DNA from: Nocardioides marinus
GTDB taxonomy: Bacteria; Pseudomonadota; Alphaproteobacteria; Rhodobacterales; Rhodobacteraceae
NCBI GenBank assembly: GCA_019801415.1
Contig: JAHVJD010000002.1
Location: forward strand, 62,001 to 126,000
Direction: 5' to 3'
DNA: 64,000 nucleotides
Shown: positions 34,885-42,465 of the stretch, piece after piece
Position numbering within the stretch: the stretch's first letter is position 1
Layout: each line of letters opens with the position of its first letter
Notes under the pieces: generated by a model
Databases searched by the model: none
Told to the model about the DNA's origin: nothing
Seen by the model: only the letters and a program-made list of their open reading frames with translations
Program-made: the position numbers and the translations under genes

Positions 34885-36219
34885 TCAGCCCATCAGGCTG
34901 GAGTGAATGTCCATCGCCGCATCGCGCCCTTCGGCAACGGCCGTTACGGTCAGGTCTTCGCCGCCCGAGGCACAATCGCCCCCGGCCCAGACCCCCGCGA
35001 CCGAGGTGCGCCCGTTGGCATCAACCTTGATCTTGCCACCTTCAAGCGCGATCGCATCCGGTTGGCCTTGCAGCGTTTGACCGATCGCCTTGAACACCTG
35101 GTCGGCAACAAGCCGAAACCGTTCTCCGGTTCCCGTCACTTTGCCGCCTGAGACCTCGGTATATTCCAGTTCGATCTCGGACACGGCCCCTTCGCCATGG
35201 ATCGCCACCGGCATCACGTTGAACATGAGCTTCACCCCCTTGGAGGCGGCGAGGTCCTGTTCAAATCGGCTGGCGCCCATCTCTTCGCGGCTGCGTCGAT
35301 AGGCGATGGTGACGTTCTCCGCGCCCAGGAGTTTTGACTGCACGGCGGCATCGACCGCCGTCATGCCACCACCGATGACCACCACATTGCGCCCCACCGG
35401 CAAGGTGGTCAGGTCATCCGCCTGGCGCAGATCGGCGATGAAGTCCACCGCGTCGCGCACGCCTTTCAGGTCTTCTCCCTCGGTCCGAAGCGTGTTCACG
35501 CCCGCCAGACCGATCGACAGGAAGACCGCGTCAAACTGCTCCTTCAGCTCATCCAGCGAGATTTGCGCGCCAAGCTTCTGGCCATATTGCATGGTGATGC
35601 CGCCGATCTGCAGCAACCAGTCAACCTCGCGCTGCGCGAAATCATCGGTGGCCTTGTAGGCCGCGATTCCGAATTCATTCAGACCGCCCGGCTTTTCCCG
35701 CGCGTCAAACACTTGCACGTCATGCCCCAGCATGGCCAAACGATGCGCGGCCGCAAGTCCCGCTGGCCCGGCTCCGACCACGGCGATCCGCTTTCCTGTC
35801 GCCTCTGCACGAGCAAATGGATGCTCGTTCTTTTCCATCACCCTGTCGGTTGCGTAGCGTTGCAGGCGACCGATCTCGACGGGCTTTCCTTCGGCAGCCT
35901 CCCGCACGCAGGCCTCTTCACACAGGGTTTCGGTCGGGCAGACGCGGGCGCACATACCGCCGAGGATGTTCTGATCGAGAATGGTCTTGGCAGCGCTTTC
36001 GGGATGCCCGGCCTGAATCTCGCGGATGAACTGCGGGATGTCGATGCTGGTCGGACAGGCCGTCATGCAGGGCGCATCAAAACAGAAGTAACAGCGATCG
36101 GCCGCCACGGCAGCCTCATGCGCGTCGAACGGGGGATGCAGATCCGAGAAGTTTTCGGCAATTCCAGCCGCGTCCAAGCGCGCGGCCTGAATTCCGGATG
36201 CCTGATGGCTGGTCGCCAT
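34885..36219 (-). CDS. preT: NAD-dependent dihydropyrimidine dehydrogenase, FAD subunit
   Basis: The 444-residue product resembles the small subunit of glutamate synthase: N-terminal Fe-S cysteines (CYFCFDAPCMTACP at about 43-56, CARVCPTETLCEEAC at about 90-104), an FAD Rossmann motif VVGAGPAGLAAAHRL (about 145-159) and a second NAD-binding motif VVIGGGMTAVDAA (about 277-289). It passes electrons from NADH through FAD and Fe-S to PreA. A gggag site precedes the ATG, and a RutR-like imperfect palindrome lies about 57 bp upstream. Confidence 0.94.
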   Translation of the reverse strand: MATSHQASGIQAARLDAAGIAENFSDLHPPFDAHEAAVAADRCYFCFDAPCMTACPTSIDIPQFIREIQAGHPESAAKTILDQNILGGMCARVCPTETLCEEACVREAAEGKPVEIGRLQRYATDRVMEKNEHPFARAEATGKRIAVVGAGPAGLAAAHRLAMLGHDVQVFDAREKPGGLNEFGIAAYKATDDFAQREVDWLLQIGGITMQYGQKLGAQISLDELKEQFDAVFLSIGLAGVNTLRTEGEDLKGVRDAVDFIADLRQADDLTTLPVGRNVVVIGGGMTAVDAAVQSKLLGAENVTIAYRRSREEMGASRFEQDLAASKGVKLMFNVMPVAIHGEGAVSEIELEYTEVSGGKVTGTGERFRLVADQVFKAIGQTLQGQPDAIALEGGKIKVDANGRTSVAGVWAGGDCASGGEDLTVTAVAEGRDAAMDIHSSLMG

Positions 36220-36275
36220 TGGGTGTCTCCCTGTTTTTATGTTTTCTTGCCCTCCAGAGTGCCACAGTTCGGTTT

Positions 36276-36291
36276 TTTATCAACTGGTAAA
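36276..36291. promoter_or_regulatory. imperfect RutR-like box upstream of preT
   Basis: TTTATCA-AC-TGGTAAA matches 11 of 14 half-site positions of TTGACCA-NN-TGGTCAA and is itself a near-palindrome with the same AC spacer as the perfect box at 32577. Its location suits control of preTA by RutR. Confidence 0.55.
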
Positions 36292-36308
36292 ATTTTCTGC
36301 GGCTGCAC

Positions 36309-36336
36309 AAAAAATGGCCGCCCTCAAAGGGCGGCC
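36309..36336 (-). terminator. terminator after the RidA-family gene
   Basis: On the minus strand GGCCGCCC-5 nt-GGGCGGCC is followed by ATTTTTTG. It lies 57 bases past the 36393-36791 gene and separates it from the preT promoter. Confidence 0.85.
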
Positions 36337-36392
36337 CACAACAATCTGAAACAATTGTATTTTTAAAGATCAGTCGCCCGCGGCGCCGTGCC

Positions 36393-36791
36393 TCAGCTGG
36401 GCAGCACTGCGGTGGCTTCGATCTCGATCTTGGCTTCGTCTTCAACCAAAGCGGACACAACCACCATGGTCATGGCCGGAAAATGGTACCCCATAACCTC
36501 CCGGTACGCCTTGCCGACCTCGGCCTGATTGGCCAGATATTCCGCCTTGTCGGTGACATACCAGGTCAGTCGCGTGATGTCCTCGGCGCGACCGCCAGCG
36601 GTTTCGACCACCTCAAGAATGTTACGCAGCGCCTGGCTCATCTGTCCGATGAAACCCTGCGCTTCGAAAACCTGATCGGCGGTCCAACCGATCTGCCCCC
36701 CCACAAACAGCAGACGGCCCTCGGCCACCATGCCATTTGCATAACCTTTGGCGGGTTTCCATCCTTCGGGATGCACGCTGATAGCCGGCAT
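36393..36791 (-). CDS. RidA/YjgF/RutC-family protein
   Basis: The 132-residue product has the RidA fold markers GRLLFVGGQIGWTADQ (about 24-39), MSQALRNILEVVETAG and a C-terminal IEIEATAVLPS. The catalytic-site Arg typical of enamine/imine deaminases is replaced or shifted (FPAMTMVVVSALVEDE, about 106-121), so deaminase activity is doubtful. It lies just upstream of preT on the same strand but is separated from it by a terminator. In the Rut pathway a RidA homologue (RutC) assists pyrimidine breakdown, which may be relevant. A start seven codons earlier is possible. Confidence 0.85.
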   Translation of the reverse strand: MPAISVHPEGWKPAKGYANGMVAEGRLLFVGGQIGWTADQVFEAQGFIGQMSQALRNILEVVETAGGRAEDITRLTWYVTDKAEYLANQAEVGKAYREVMGYHFPAMTMVVVSALVEDEAKIEIEATAVLPS

Positions 36792-36899
36792 GACGGGATT
36801 CCTTCCTTGCAACTGGTCCTAGACAGGTTGCTGGCGACCATAGCGGAGGAGCGGAATTTATTTCAAGCTTAAAACTTTGCGTCCCTGCCCGCCTCGCGC

Positions 36900-37637
36900 T
36901 CAAAGATTGAGTTTCTTGAACACTGGTTCCGGGATGTTGCGGATTACTGCCATCACCAACTGCCAGATCGGGCGAACATAGATGATATTTCGGCGCTTGC
37001 GTGTCGCCCTGACAATGGCGCTCGCGACTTCTTGGGGCTGGGCGGTCAACTTCGCAGGCAGGTCCATGCCTTCGGTCATCCGGGTGGCAACGAACCCCGG
37101 CAGTACCGTCACCACATGCACCCCCGCCCCAGCCAACCGGTTGCGCAGACCGGAGAGAAAGGCGGTAAACCCTGCCTTGGCGCTACCGTAGATATAATTT
37201 GTTGCCCGTCCGCGCTCTCCGGCCACAGAGCTGATGCCCACCAACACACCGCTGCCACGGTGCTCAAACCGGTTGGCGAGGTGAGCCAGGATACTGGCTG
37301 GGCCTTCGAAATTGCTCCGTAGAACCTCGGTGGCGACTATTGGATCCGCCTCGCTGGTGGACTGCTCCCCCATGAACCCCACAGCACAGACCGCGATACC
37401 CGGAAGTTGCGGCAAGCTGTCGATGAACTTGGCATGATCTTCGAGCGCAAGCGCATCGAACTTATGCAGAGTTACGGTTTGCCCATAACGCAATTCCAGA
37501 TCGTTTTTCGCTGCCGACAATCCATCCGCATTGCGAGCGGCCAGTTGCACCGGATAACCTTCGGCAGCAAAGGCATGCGCGACGGCAAGCCCGATATCTG
37601 AACGCGCCCCGAGGATCAGGACCGGGAGTTTCGTCAT
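36900..37637 (-). CDS. DprE2-like SDR oxidoreductase (polyprenylphosphoryl-2-keto-erythro-pentose reductase)
   Basis: The 245-residue short-chain dehydrogenase has an N-terminal LGARSDIGLAVAHAFAAEGY cofactor loop (about 9-28), catalytic Ser in GISSVAGERG and the YGSAK motif (Tyr and Lys four apart, about 155-159). The GARSDIG variant and C-terminal RKRRNIIYVRPIWQLVMAVI membrane-associating region resemble mycobacterial DprE2. Its ATG overlaps the DprE1-like stop by 4 bases. In the proposed pathway it reduces the 2-keto intermediate made by DprE1 to polyprenylphosphoryl-arabinofuranose. The assignment rests on family pattern plus conserved gene order. Confidence 0.82.
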   Translation of the reverse strand: MTKLPVLILGARSDIGLAVAHAFAAEGYPVQLAARNADGLSAAKNDLELRYGQTVTLHKFDALALEDHAKFIDSLPQLPGIAVCAVGFMGEQSTSEADPIVATEVLRSNFEGPASILAHLANRFEHRGSGVLVGISSVAGERGRATNYIYGSAKAGFTAFLSGLRNRLAGAGVHVVTVLPGFVATRMTEGMDLPAKLTAQPQEVASAIVRATRKRRNIIYVRPIWQLVMAVIRNIPEPVFKKLNL

Positions 37638-38962
37638 AGCGATAACCTTTGCGACTGGGCGGAACGAAACCGGCCGCTCAGCCCGCCCGCCTGCCTCATT
37701 TCCTTGAACGCCTCGACACGTGAATCCGACTGGCGCAACACATCCGCAGACATTCGACTGTCTTTGGCCAAGTAAAAACGACCGCCGTGGGCCAGGGTAA
37801 TCCGGTCGAGCCTTTCCATCAGCGCAAGGCTTCGGCGGCTGACCGGGAAATCAAGCGCCAACGTGTAGCCCTCCATCGGAAAGGAGAACGGCCCCGCGCC
37901 CGGGCCCAACCGTTTGAGTACCGCCAGGAATGAACCCTGCCCGGCGCTTGAGGTTTCCTCCAGCAGTGCCCGCAGGCCGTTCGACGCCTGATCCGGCGGC
38001 AGCACGCATTGAAACTGCATGAACCCCTTGCGTCCGTAAATCCGGTTCCAGCCCAACAGCGCATCCAGCGGAAAGAAGTAGCTGTCGCAATCAGCGATCT
38101 GAAATCCTGCCCGCCGTTGCCCGGCCCAATAGTACGCGGCGTTAAAGGCCCTTACGCTGTAGCGGTTCAGGAGGAAGGACGGAAATGGCCGCGGCAGAGG
38201 TCGGCCGCTCACTCGTCGCGCCGTTAAGGGCTGCGCCGCTTGCTGCGGCGGCAATTCCTCTGGGGTTGCGTGTTCGCCCAACATCACGACCGACCGCCCC
38301 AATTGCGCGCCTCTGGCAAGACAGTCTATCCAGGCAACCGAATAGGAAGCGTCAACCGAACGCTCCAGGGTTTGCATTGCATCCCCGAGATCCACCGCAG
38401 GCAAGGTTTGCTGACGGATCCATGCCGAAGGAACCCGCCTCAGTCGAATTGCGGCGCGCAGAATGATCCCGGTCAGGCCCATGCCACCCGCTGTCCAGTC
38501 GAACATCTCAAGGTTCTGTTCCGGTGAACAACGGCGAACCACTCCGTCCGCCCCGAGCATATCGATCCAGACCACACAATTGCGGAAACTTCCATCGCGG
38601 TGGTGGTTCTTGCCATGCACATCGGCGGCGATAGCACCGCCAAGCGTCACGAACTTCGTGCCCGGCACAACAAGCGGGAACCAACCACGTGGCAAGAAAG
38701 CTGCGATAATGTCCCCCAGCAACACGCCGCTTTCCGCCTCCAGCAGGCCGGTATTCGCATCAAAAGCCAGCATCTTGTTGAAATGACGCATATGCACAGT
38801 GGTTGGGGCGCCAATGGCGCTGTCGCCATAGGCACGACCGTTTCCACGGGCGATCACCGACGGATTGCTGGCCAGCAGGTCATGAAGCTGATGCTCGCTC
38901 CGTGGCGCCAGCAAAGTCGTCTCTTTCACGGGGAAATTGCCCCAGCCTGCCAGCTGTGTCAC
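37634..38962 (-). CDS. DprE1-like FAD-dependent polyprenylphosphoryl-ribose 2'-oxidase
   Basis: The 442-residue flavoprotein opens with LAGWGNFPVKE and has the VAO-type FAD segment RGNGRAYGDSAIG (about 39-51), the DprE1 hallmark GGAIAADVHGKNHHRDGSF (about 108-126) and a C-terminal FYLAKDSRM where K400 matches the catalytic Lys of mycobacterial DprE1. The site of the inhibitor-reactive Cys of Mycobacterium tuberculosis appears to be Ala369 (GYTLALDFP). It oxidises the ribose 2'-OH as the first half of epimerisation to arabinose. The GTG start overlaps the gtrA stop (GTGA), supporting this start over an extension of 40 codons. Confidence 0.88.
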   Translation of the reverse strand: MTQLAGWGNFPVKETTLLAPRSEHQLHDLLASNPSVIARGNGRAYGDSAIGAPTTVHMRHFNKMLAFDANTGLLEAESGVLLGDIIAAFLPRGWFPLVVPGTKFVTLGGAIAADVHGKNHHRDGSFRNCVVWIDMLGADGVVRRCSPEQNLEMFDWTAGGMGLTGIILRAAIRLRRVPSAWIRQQTLPAVDLGDAMQTLERSVDASYSVAWIDCLARGAQLGRSVVMLGEHATPEELPPQQAAQPLTARRVSGRPLPRPFPSFLLNRYSVRAFNAAYYWAGQRRAGFQIADCDSYFFPLDALLGWNRIYGRKGFMQFQCVLPPDQASNGLRALLEETSSAGQGSFLAVLKRLGPGAGPFSFPMEGYTLALDFPVSRRSLALMERLDRITLAHGGRFYLAKDSRMSADVLRQSDSRVEAFKEMRQAGGLSGRFRSAQSQRLSL

Positions 38963-39381
38963 CGATCTGCCTCCGCCGCCGATCCGCTGAACACGTACTT
39001 GCGATCCAATTGGTATTTCGCGGCGTAACCGGCCGCGAGGCCAAGAATTGCCCCGGCCTCGCGAGCCGCATCGGTGCCCCAAGTAAGCCAGAACACGGTT
39101 TCAGTGATCCAGAACAGCGCCGTGGTCGCCACCCCCATCAGCGAATACAGAAAGAAGGTCCGCCCATGATGCGCAGCGCCGCGCCCCTGGTCCTGAAAAA
39201 TCCAACGCCGGTCCAGATGGTATTTCACCACCAGACCGCAAAGCGTGCCGCAAGCCATCGCGAGCATGAACATACCTGAGCCCGCGCCCCATATCAGGAC
39301 GACACGTTGCACAGCCAGATTGACGCCCGTCGATAGCACGGCAAAACTGACATACAGGAGCAAGAGCTTCTTAGCGGTCAC
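38959..39381 (-). CDS. GtrA-family membrane protein (possible lipid-linked sugar flippase or scaffold)
   Basis: The 140-residue product has four membrane helices (about 8-28, 33-55, 72-95, 105-125) with GtrA markers GLVVKYHLDRRWIF and AAKYQLDRKYVF at the helix ends. GtrA proteins move or present polyprenyl-linked sugars at the membrane. In M. tuberculosis a GtrA protein (Rv3789) directly precedes dprE1 and dprE2, the same order as here. The GTG start overlaps the upstream UbiA stop (GTGA), and the stop overlaps the dprE1-like start, so all are coupled. Confidence 0.87.
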   Translation of the reverse strand: MTAKKLLLLYVSFAVLSTGVNLAVQRVVLIWGAGSGMFMLAMACGTLCGLVVKYHLDRRWIFQDQGRGAAHHGRTFFLYSLMGVATTALFWITETVFWLTWGTDAAREAGAILGLAAGYAAKYQLDRKYVFSGSAAEADR

Positions 39382-40826
39382 AGCGCGCTGCTCCAGACCG
39401 CGAGCCCAAGTGTCAGAAGAAAGCACAGCTGACTGCCCCTGTCCCGCGCCGCGTACACTACCGGATCGTCCTGCATCTGGCCGCGATGCGCCAGCATAAC
39501 GGTCTTGGTGATCCAATAGAGCAAGACCGCGCAGATCCCCCACAACCCCTGCGGCGTTGCATAGAGCGCTGCCACCGCGGGCGAATTCACATATAGTGCC
39601 AGCACCAGCACAGAAACATATCCCGACGCGATCGCAATCATCGAGATCATCGGAAGATCGTCGACATGATACCCCCGCCCACGCGCTGTGAGTTGCTTGC
39701 GGCGAGCGCTATCGACCAGCTCGGCCTGGCGTTTGACCGCTGCGAGGGAAAAGAAAAAGAAGATCGAAAACGCCAGCAGCCAAACCGACAATTCGATCCC
39801 GGTGGCAGCACCGCCGGCTATGATTCGAATAGTGTACAGCCCTGCCAGCAGGCATATGTCCATCACGATGCGCCGCTTGAAGTACAGCGAGTAGGCTGTT
39901 GTCATAGAATAATAAAGCAAGACAACAAGCAGAAACGACAACCCCAACGGCGCCGCCGCAGCCAGCGCGGACGCAAACAACCCAGCCGCCATCCAGATCC
40001 CATGTTCGATGGGGATGGTCCCTGCGGCGAAAGGTCGGTGCCGCTTGCGCGGATGTGCCCGATCGGCCCCGAGATCAAGCAGATCATTCACCACGTAGAC
40101 GCTGGAAGCGATCAGGCTGAAGCTCACGAAGGCCAGAAGCGCCTGCACTACCGTCGGCACCTCAAGCTGATGCGCCGCCAGCATCGGCAGGAACACGAGG
40201 ATATTCTTCAACCACTGGTGCGGCCGCATGGCACGGGCATAAGCACGCACTGTTGGCGCGCCTGTGGTCAAATGCTCAGTGCTGCGCGCCACGGCCTCGG
40301 ACTTCTGGCGCAGCTTGGGGGCTGCATTCACCGTTATCGCCTTCTCCGCCACTTGCCACACCGGAACATCCGCATAGGCGTCCCCCGCGTAGGAAAAACC
40401 ACCATCCCCAAAGCGTTTTTGCAAGAAGTCTGCCTTGATCGTGCCCTTCAAATTTCGCCCGTCGCCCGTGCCATGCACTTCGTCAAAAAGATTCAGGTGT
40501 GCAGCAATTCGTTCAGCAACGGCCTGGTCCGTGGCAGTAACCAGCACCGTTCGCCCCCCGCGATCGCGCCAAGCCTGCACGTAGGCAAGCACCTCGGCGT
40601 CATATGGCAAGGTCGTGACGTCCACGCGGCCGGTCTGGGCCAAATGCCGTTTCAGAGCAGCACGTCCCCGCAACAGCGCATGCGCCGCGGTAAAAGGGCT
40701 TTTCCAGTTGCGCCCGAACGAGGACCAGAAAGTTTCATGCAGCATGTTGCTGCGCAAAAGGGTTCCGTCGAGGTCAACGGCGAGCACGCCGGGCTGACCG
40801 GCCTCAGGCGAAGGTTGTGTCGTCAA
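39378..40826 (-). CDS. HAD phosphatase-UbiA prenyltransferase fusion (polyprenyl-phosphate phosphoribosyltransferase)
   Basis: The 482-residue product has an N-terminal HAD hydrolase (about 14-175; VDLDGTLL with D18 and D20, VTATD, GDAYADVPVW) fused to a UbiA membrane domain (about 195-482; MRPHQWLKNILVF, NDLLDLGADRAHPRKRHRP with N247, D248, D251 and D255, and a second Asp motif DDPVVYAARD). The UbiA part resembles mycobacterial Rv3806c, which puts phosphoribose from PRPP on decaprenyl phosphate; the HAD part would remove the 5-phosphate. It is the first gene of the coupled four-gene set. Similar fusions occur in the arabinosylation genes of other proteobacteria. Confidence 0.87.
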   Translation of the reverse strand: MTTQPSPEAGQPGVLAVDLDGTLLRSNMLHETFWSSFGRNWKSPFTAAHALLRGRAALKRHLAQTGRVDVTTLPYDAEVLAYVQAWRDRGGRTVLVTATDQAVAERIAAHLNLFDEVHGTGDGRNLKGTIKADFLQKRFGDGGFSYAGDAYADVPVWQVAEKAITVNAAPKLRQKSEAVARSTEHLTTGAPTVRAYARAMRPHQWLKNILVFLPMLAAHQLEVPTVVQALLAFVSFSLIASSVYVVNDLLDLGADRAHPRKRHRPFAAGTIPIEHGIWMAAGLFASALAAAAPLGLSFLLVVLLYYSMTTAYSLYFKRRIVMDICLLAGLYTIRIIAGGAATGIELSVWLLAFSIFFFFSLAAVKRQAELVDSARRKQLTARGRGYHVDDLPMISMIAIASGYVSVLVLALYVNSPAVAALYATPQGLWGICAVLLYWITKTVMLAHRGQMQDDPVVYAARDRGSQLCFLLTLGLAVWSSAL

Positions 40827-41024
40827 ATCAGGTCAACCAAAGTATAAGCTCTTTCGGTGGTTTGCTTCTACCAGCGCAGGTCAGGCCTGACTAGGCGCTC
40901 GCCCCCCATGCCCAGCCCACACCGACAAGTGTTGCGAACAAGCCCACGCGGTGAGGTCGCACGCGGCAGCCAATTCCATGGACGTGGACGATCAAGTATA
41001 AGACGCAAAAGACCGAGGACAGGC
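40827..41024. promoter_or_regulatory. divergent gap between UbiA-fusion operon and GT-C gene
   Basis: This 198-bp gap must hold both promoters. It is less GC-rich near 40828-40862. A possible gaccgaggac ribosome-binding site for the glycosyltransferase lies at 41011-41020. I see no confident -35/-10 pair or palindrome. Confidence 0.35.
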
Positions 41025-42389
41025 ATGGCATTCGTGCAAATCGACACCTCCCGAAACTCTGCGGCCCTGCCGCACGGCAGATTGATCCGTGAAACCCTGG
41101 TCGTCGTTATTATCCTTGCGGGGCTTGTGGCCAGCACCAGGCTGATGGCTGCATACGGGCTCCAGATCCTGCCAGACCCCGTGCACCTGGAAACCGCTTA
41201 CCAACACCTTTCAATTCGACAGCTCCACGACGACTTGTCAGGCGCTCTGCTAAACCTGCATTCCCAACCGCCTTTGTGGAACTTCTTCCTGGGGGTCGTT
41301 GCCAAGGCCTGTGCGGCTGAAGCGCCCTGCATGATCCAATTGATCTGGCAGGTACATGTGGTGTTGACAGTCGTAACCGCGACGACACTCTATGTCAGCT
41401 TGCGGCTACTCACCTGCTCACTCAGGATGGCGGTCCTGCTGGCCCTCAGCTATGCGCTGACGCCTGCGGCTTTCTACTACGAGAACTTCATCCAATACGC
41501 CCATGTGACGGCTGCGTTTTTCACGTTTTCAAGTCTTGCTGCACTGTTGCTGTTGAAAACCGGTAAAAGCCGCTACTTCGCACTATTCTGCGCGTTCCTA
41601 GCGATACTGTCGCTGATCTGGACCCTCTTTCATCCGATCTACATCCTGCTGGTCGGAGGGCTGCTATTGGCCAAGGCAGGAGCAACACCGCTGCGCGTGA
41701 GCATCCTCGCACTGACGCTAGCGGTTGCCCTGCTTCCATCGGTGAAGAACAAAATGGTGTTTGGAATGTTCAGCTCCGGCAGTTGGCTGGGTCTTAACGT
41801 GTCCCAAGTCGCGCCGTCCCCAGTCGAAGGCTGTTCCTTCAAAAACTTTGCCGAGACCCACGACCTGATCGGAGTACATATCGGCACCGCATTGAACGAT
41901 CCGCGAATGATCCCCTATTCCAAGGATTGCCTGAAACGGTCCCTGGACGTGATCAGCGACCAGCCGCTGGCATATGTCAGCGGCGCAGTGGTACGAACGG
42001 CAACCAGCCTGTCGCTCTGGCCGAACGAGTATCTGTTTCCACCGCTGAACTGGGATCGGTTTCCCAAAATCCCGGATACCTATCGTGAGCTGACCGCGGA
42101 CAACTTGATCATCATCCCGCCGAGCCTGTCGCGTTTCCTCACGCTGGCGCTCAATCTGTTCGCACTGATCGCGCTTGCCGAACTGGCGCGCCGCGCGCCG
42201 ACCCAAACACAGCGCGCGTTCTTTCAGGTGATGCTTCTATCGGTCGTGCTGTTTCTTGGCCTAGCCCACGCGGTCAACGGTCCGGAACAAGAGCGCATGC
42301 GCTACACGCTGCATCCCTTGTTCTGGGGGCTCTATTCGGTGGTCGCTATCGAAGCTGTATCGCGACTGCGGCGTTGGTCAAAACGCTAG
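41025..42389 (+). CDS. GT-C fold polytopic glycosyltransferase (candidate arabinofuranosyltransferase)
   Basis: The 454-residue protein has about ten membrane helices and a first large extracytoplasmic loop with PDPVHLETAYQHLSIRQLHD and the GT-C-type re-entry HSQPPLWNFFLGVVAK. A later periplasmic loop carries two Cys (about 267 and 298) and Asn/Asp-rich stretches. GT-C enzymes transfer sugar from a polyprenyl-phosphate donor outside the membrane. Standing divergent to a polyprenylphosphoryl-arabinose gene set, it is the natural acceptor-specific transferase. The family is not closely recognised and the acceptor is unknown. The ATG at 41025 has a gagga site; upstream in-frame codons look non-coding. 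Confidence 0.78.
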   Translation: MAFVQIDTSRNSAALPHGRLIRETLVVVIILAGLVASTRLMAAYGLQILPDPVHLETAYQHLSIRQLHDDLSGALLNLHSQPPLWNFFLGVVAKACAAEAPCMIQLIWQVHVVLTVVTATTLYVSLRLLTCSLRMAVLLALSYALTPAAFYYENFIQYAHVTAAFFTFSSLAALLLLKTGKSRYFALFCAFLAILSLIWTLFHPIYILLVGGLLLAKAGATPLRVSILALTLAVALLPSVKNKMVFGMFSSGSWLGLNVSQVAPSPVEGCSFKNFAETHDLIGVHIGTALNDPRMIPYSKDCLKRSLDVISDQPLAYVSGAVVRTATSLSLWPNEYLFPPLNWDRFPKIPDTYRELTADNLIIIPPSLSRFLTLALNLFALIALAELARRAPTQTQRAFFQVMLLSVVLFLGLAHAVNGPEQERMRYTLHPLFWGLYSVVAIEAVSRLRRWSKR

Positions 42390-42422
42390 CAGTCGTCAAT
42401 CCCGCTCAAAGCCGGGCCTAGT

Positions 42423-42459
42423 TGATGCCCGCCCGGCGATCGGCACCGGGCGAGCATCA
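42423..42459. terminator. bidirectional stem-loop between GT-C gene and gapR
   Basis: A 14-bp stem with one mismatch (TGATGCcCGCCCGG / CCGGGCGaGCATCA, 9-nt loop) lies between the convergent stops. There is no clear T-run, but its length and position suggest a shared transcript end. Confidence 0.55.
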
Positions 42460-42465
42460 GGCAGC

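Noticed and set aside
36805-36820. Third RutR box before the RidA gene
   Set aside because: Only the right half (TGGTC) resembles the consensus; the left half matches 2 of 7 positions, so it is not listed as an operator.
37634-39082. 40-codon N-terminal extension of the DprE1-like protein
   Set aside because: The extension overlaps the gtrA coding sequence and reads as Arg/Gly-rich shadow; the GTG at 38962 overlaps the gtrA stop and begins at the family's usual N-terminus.
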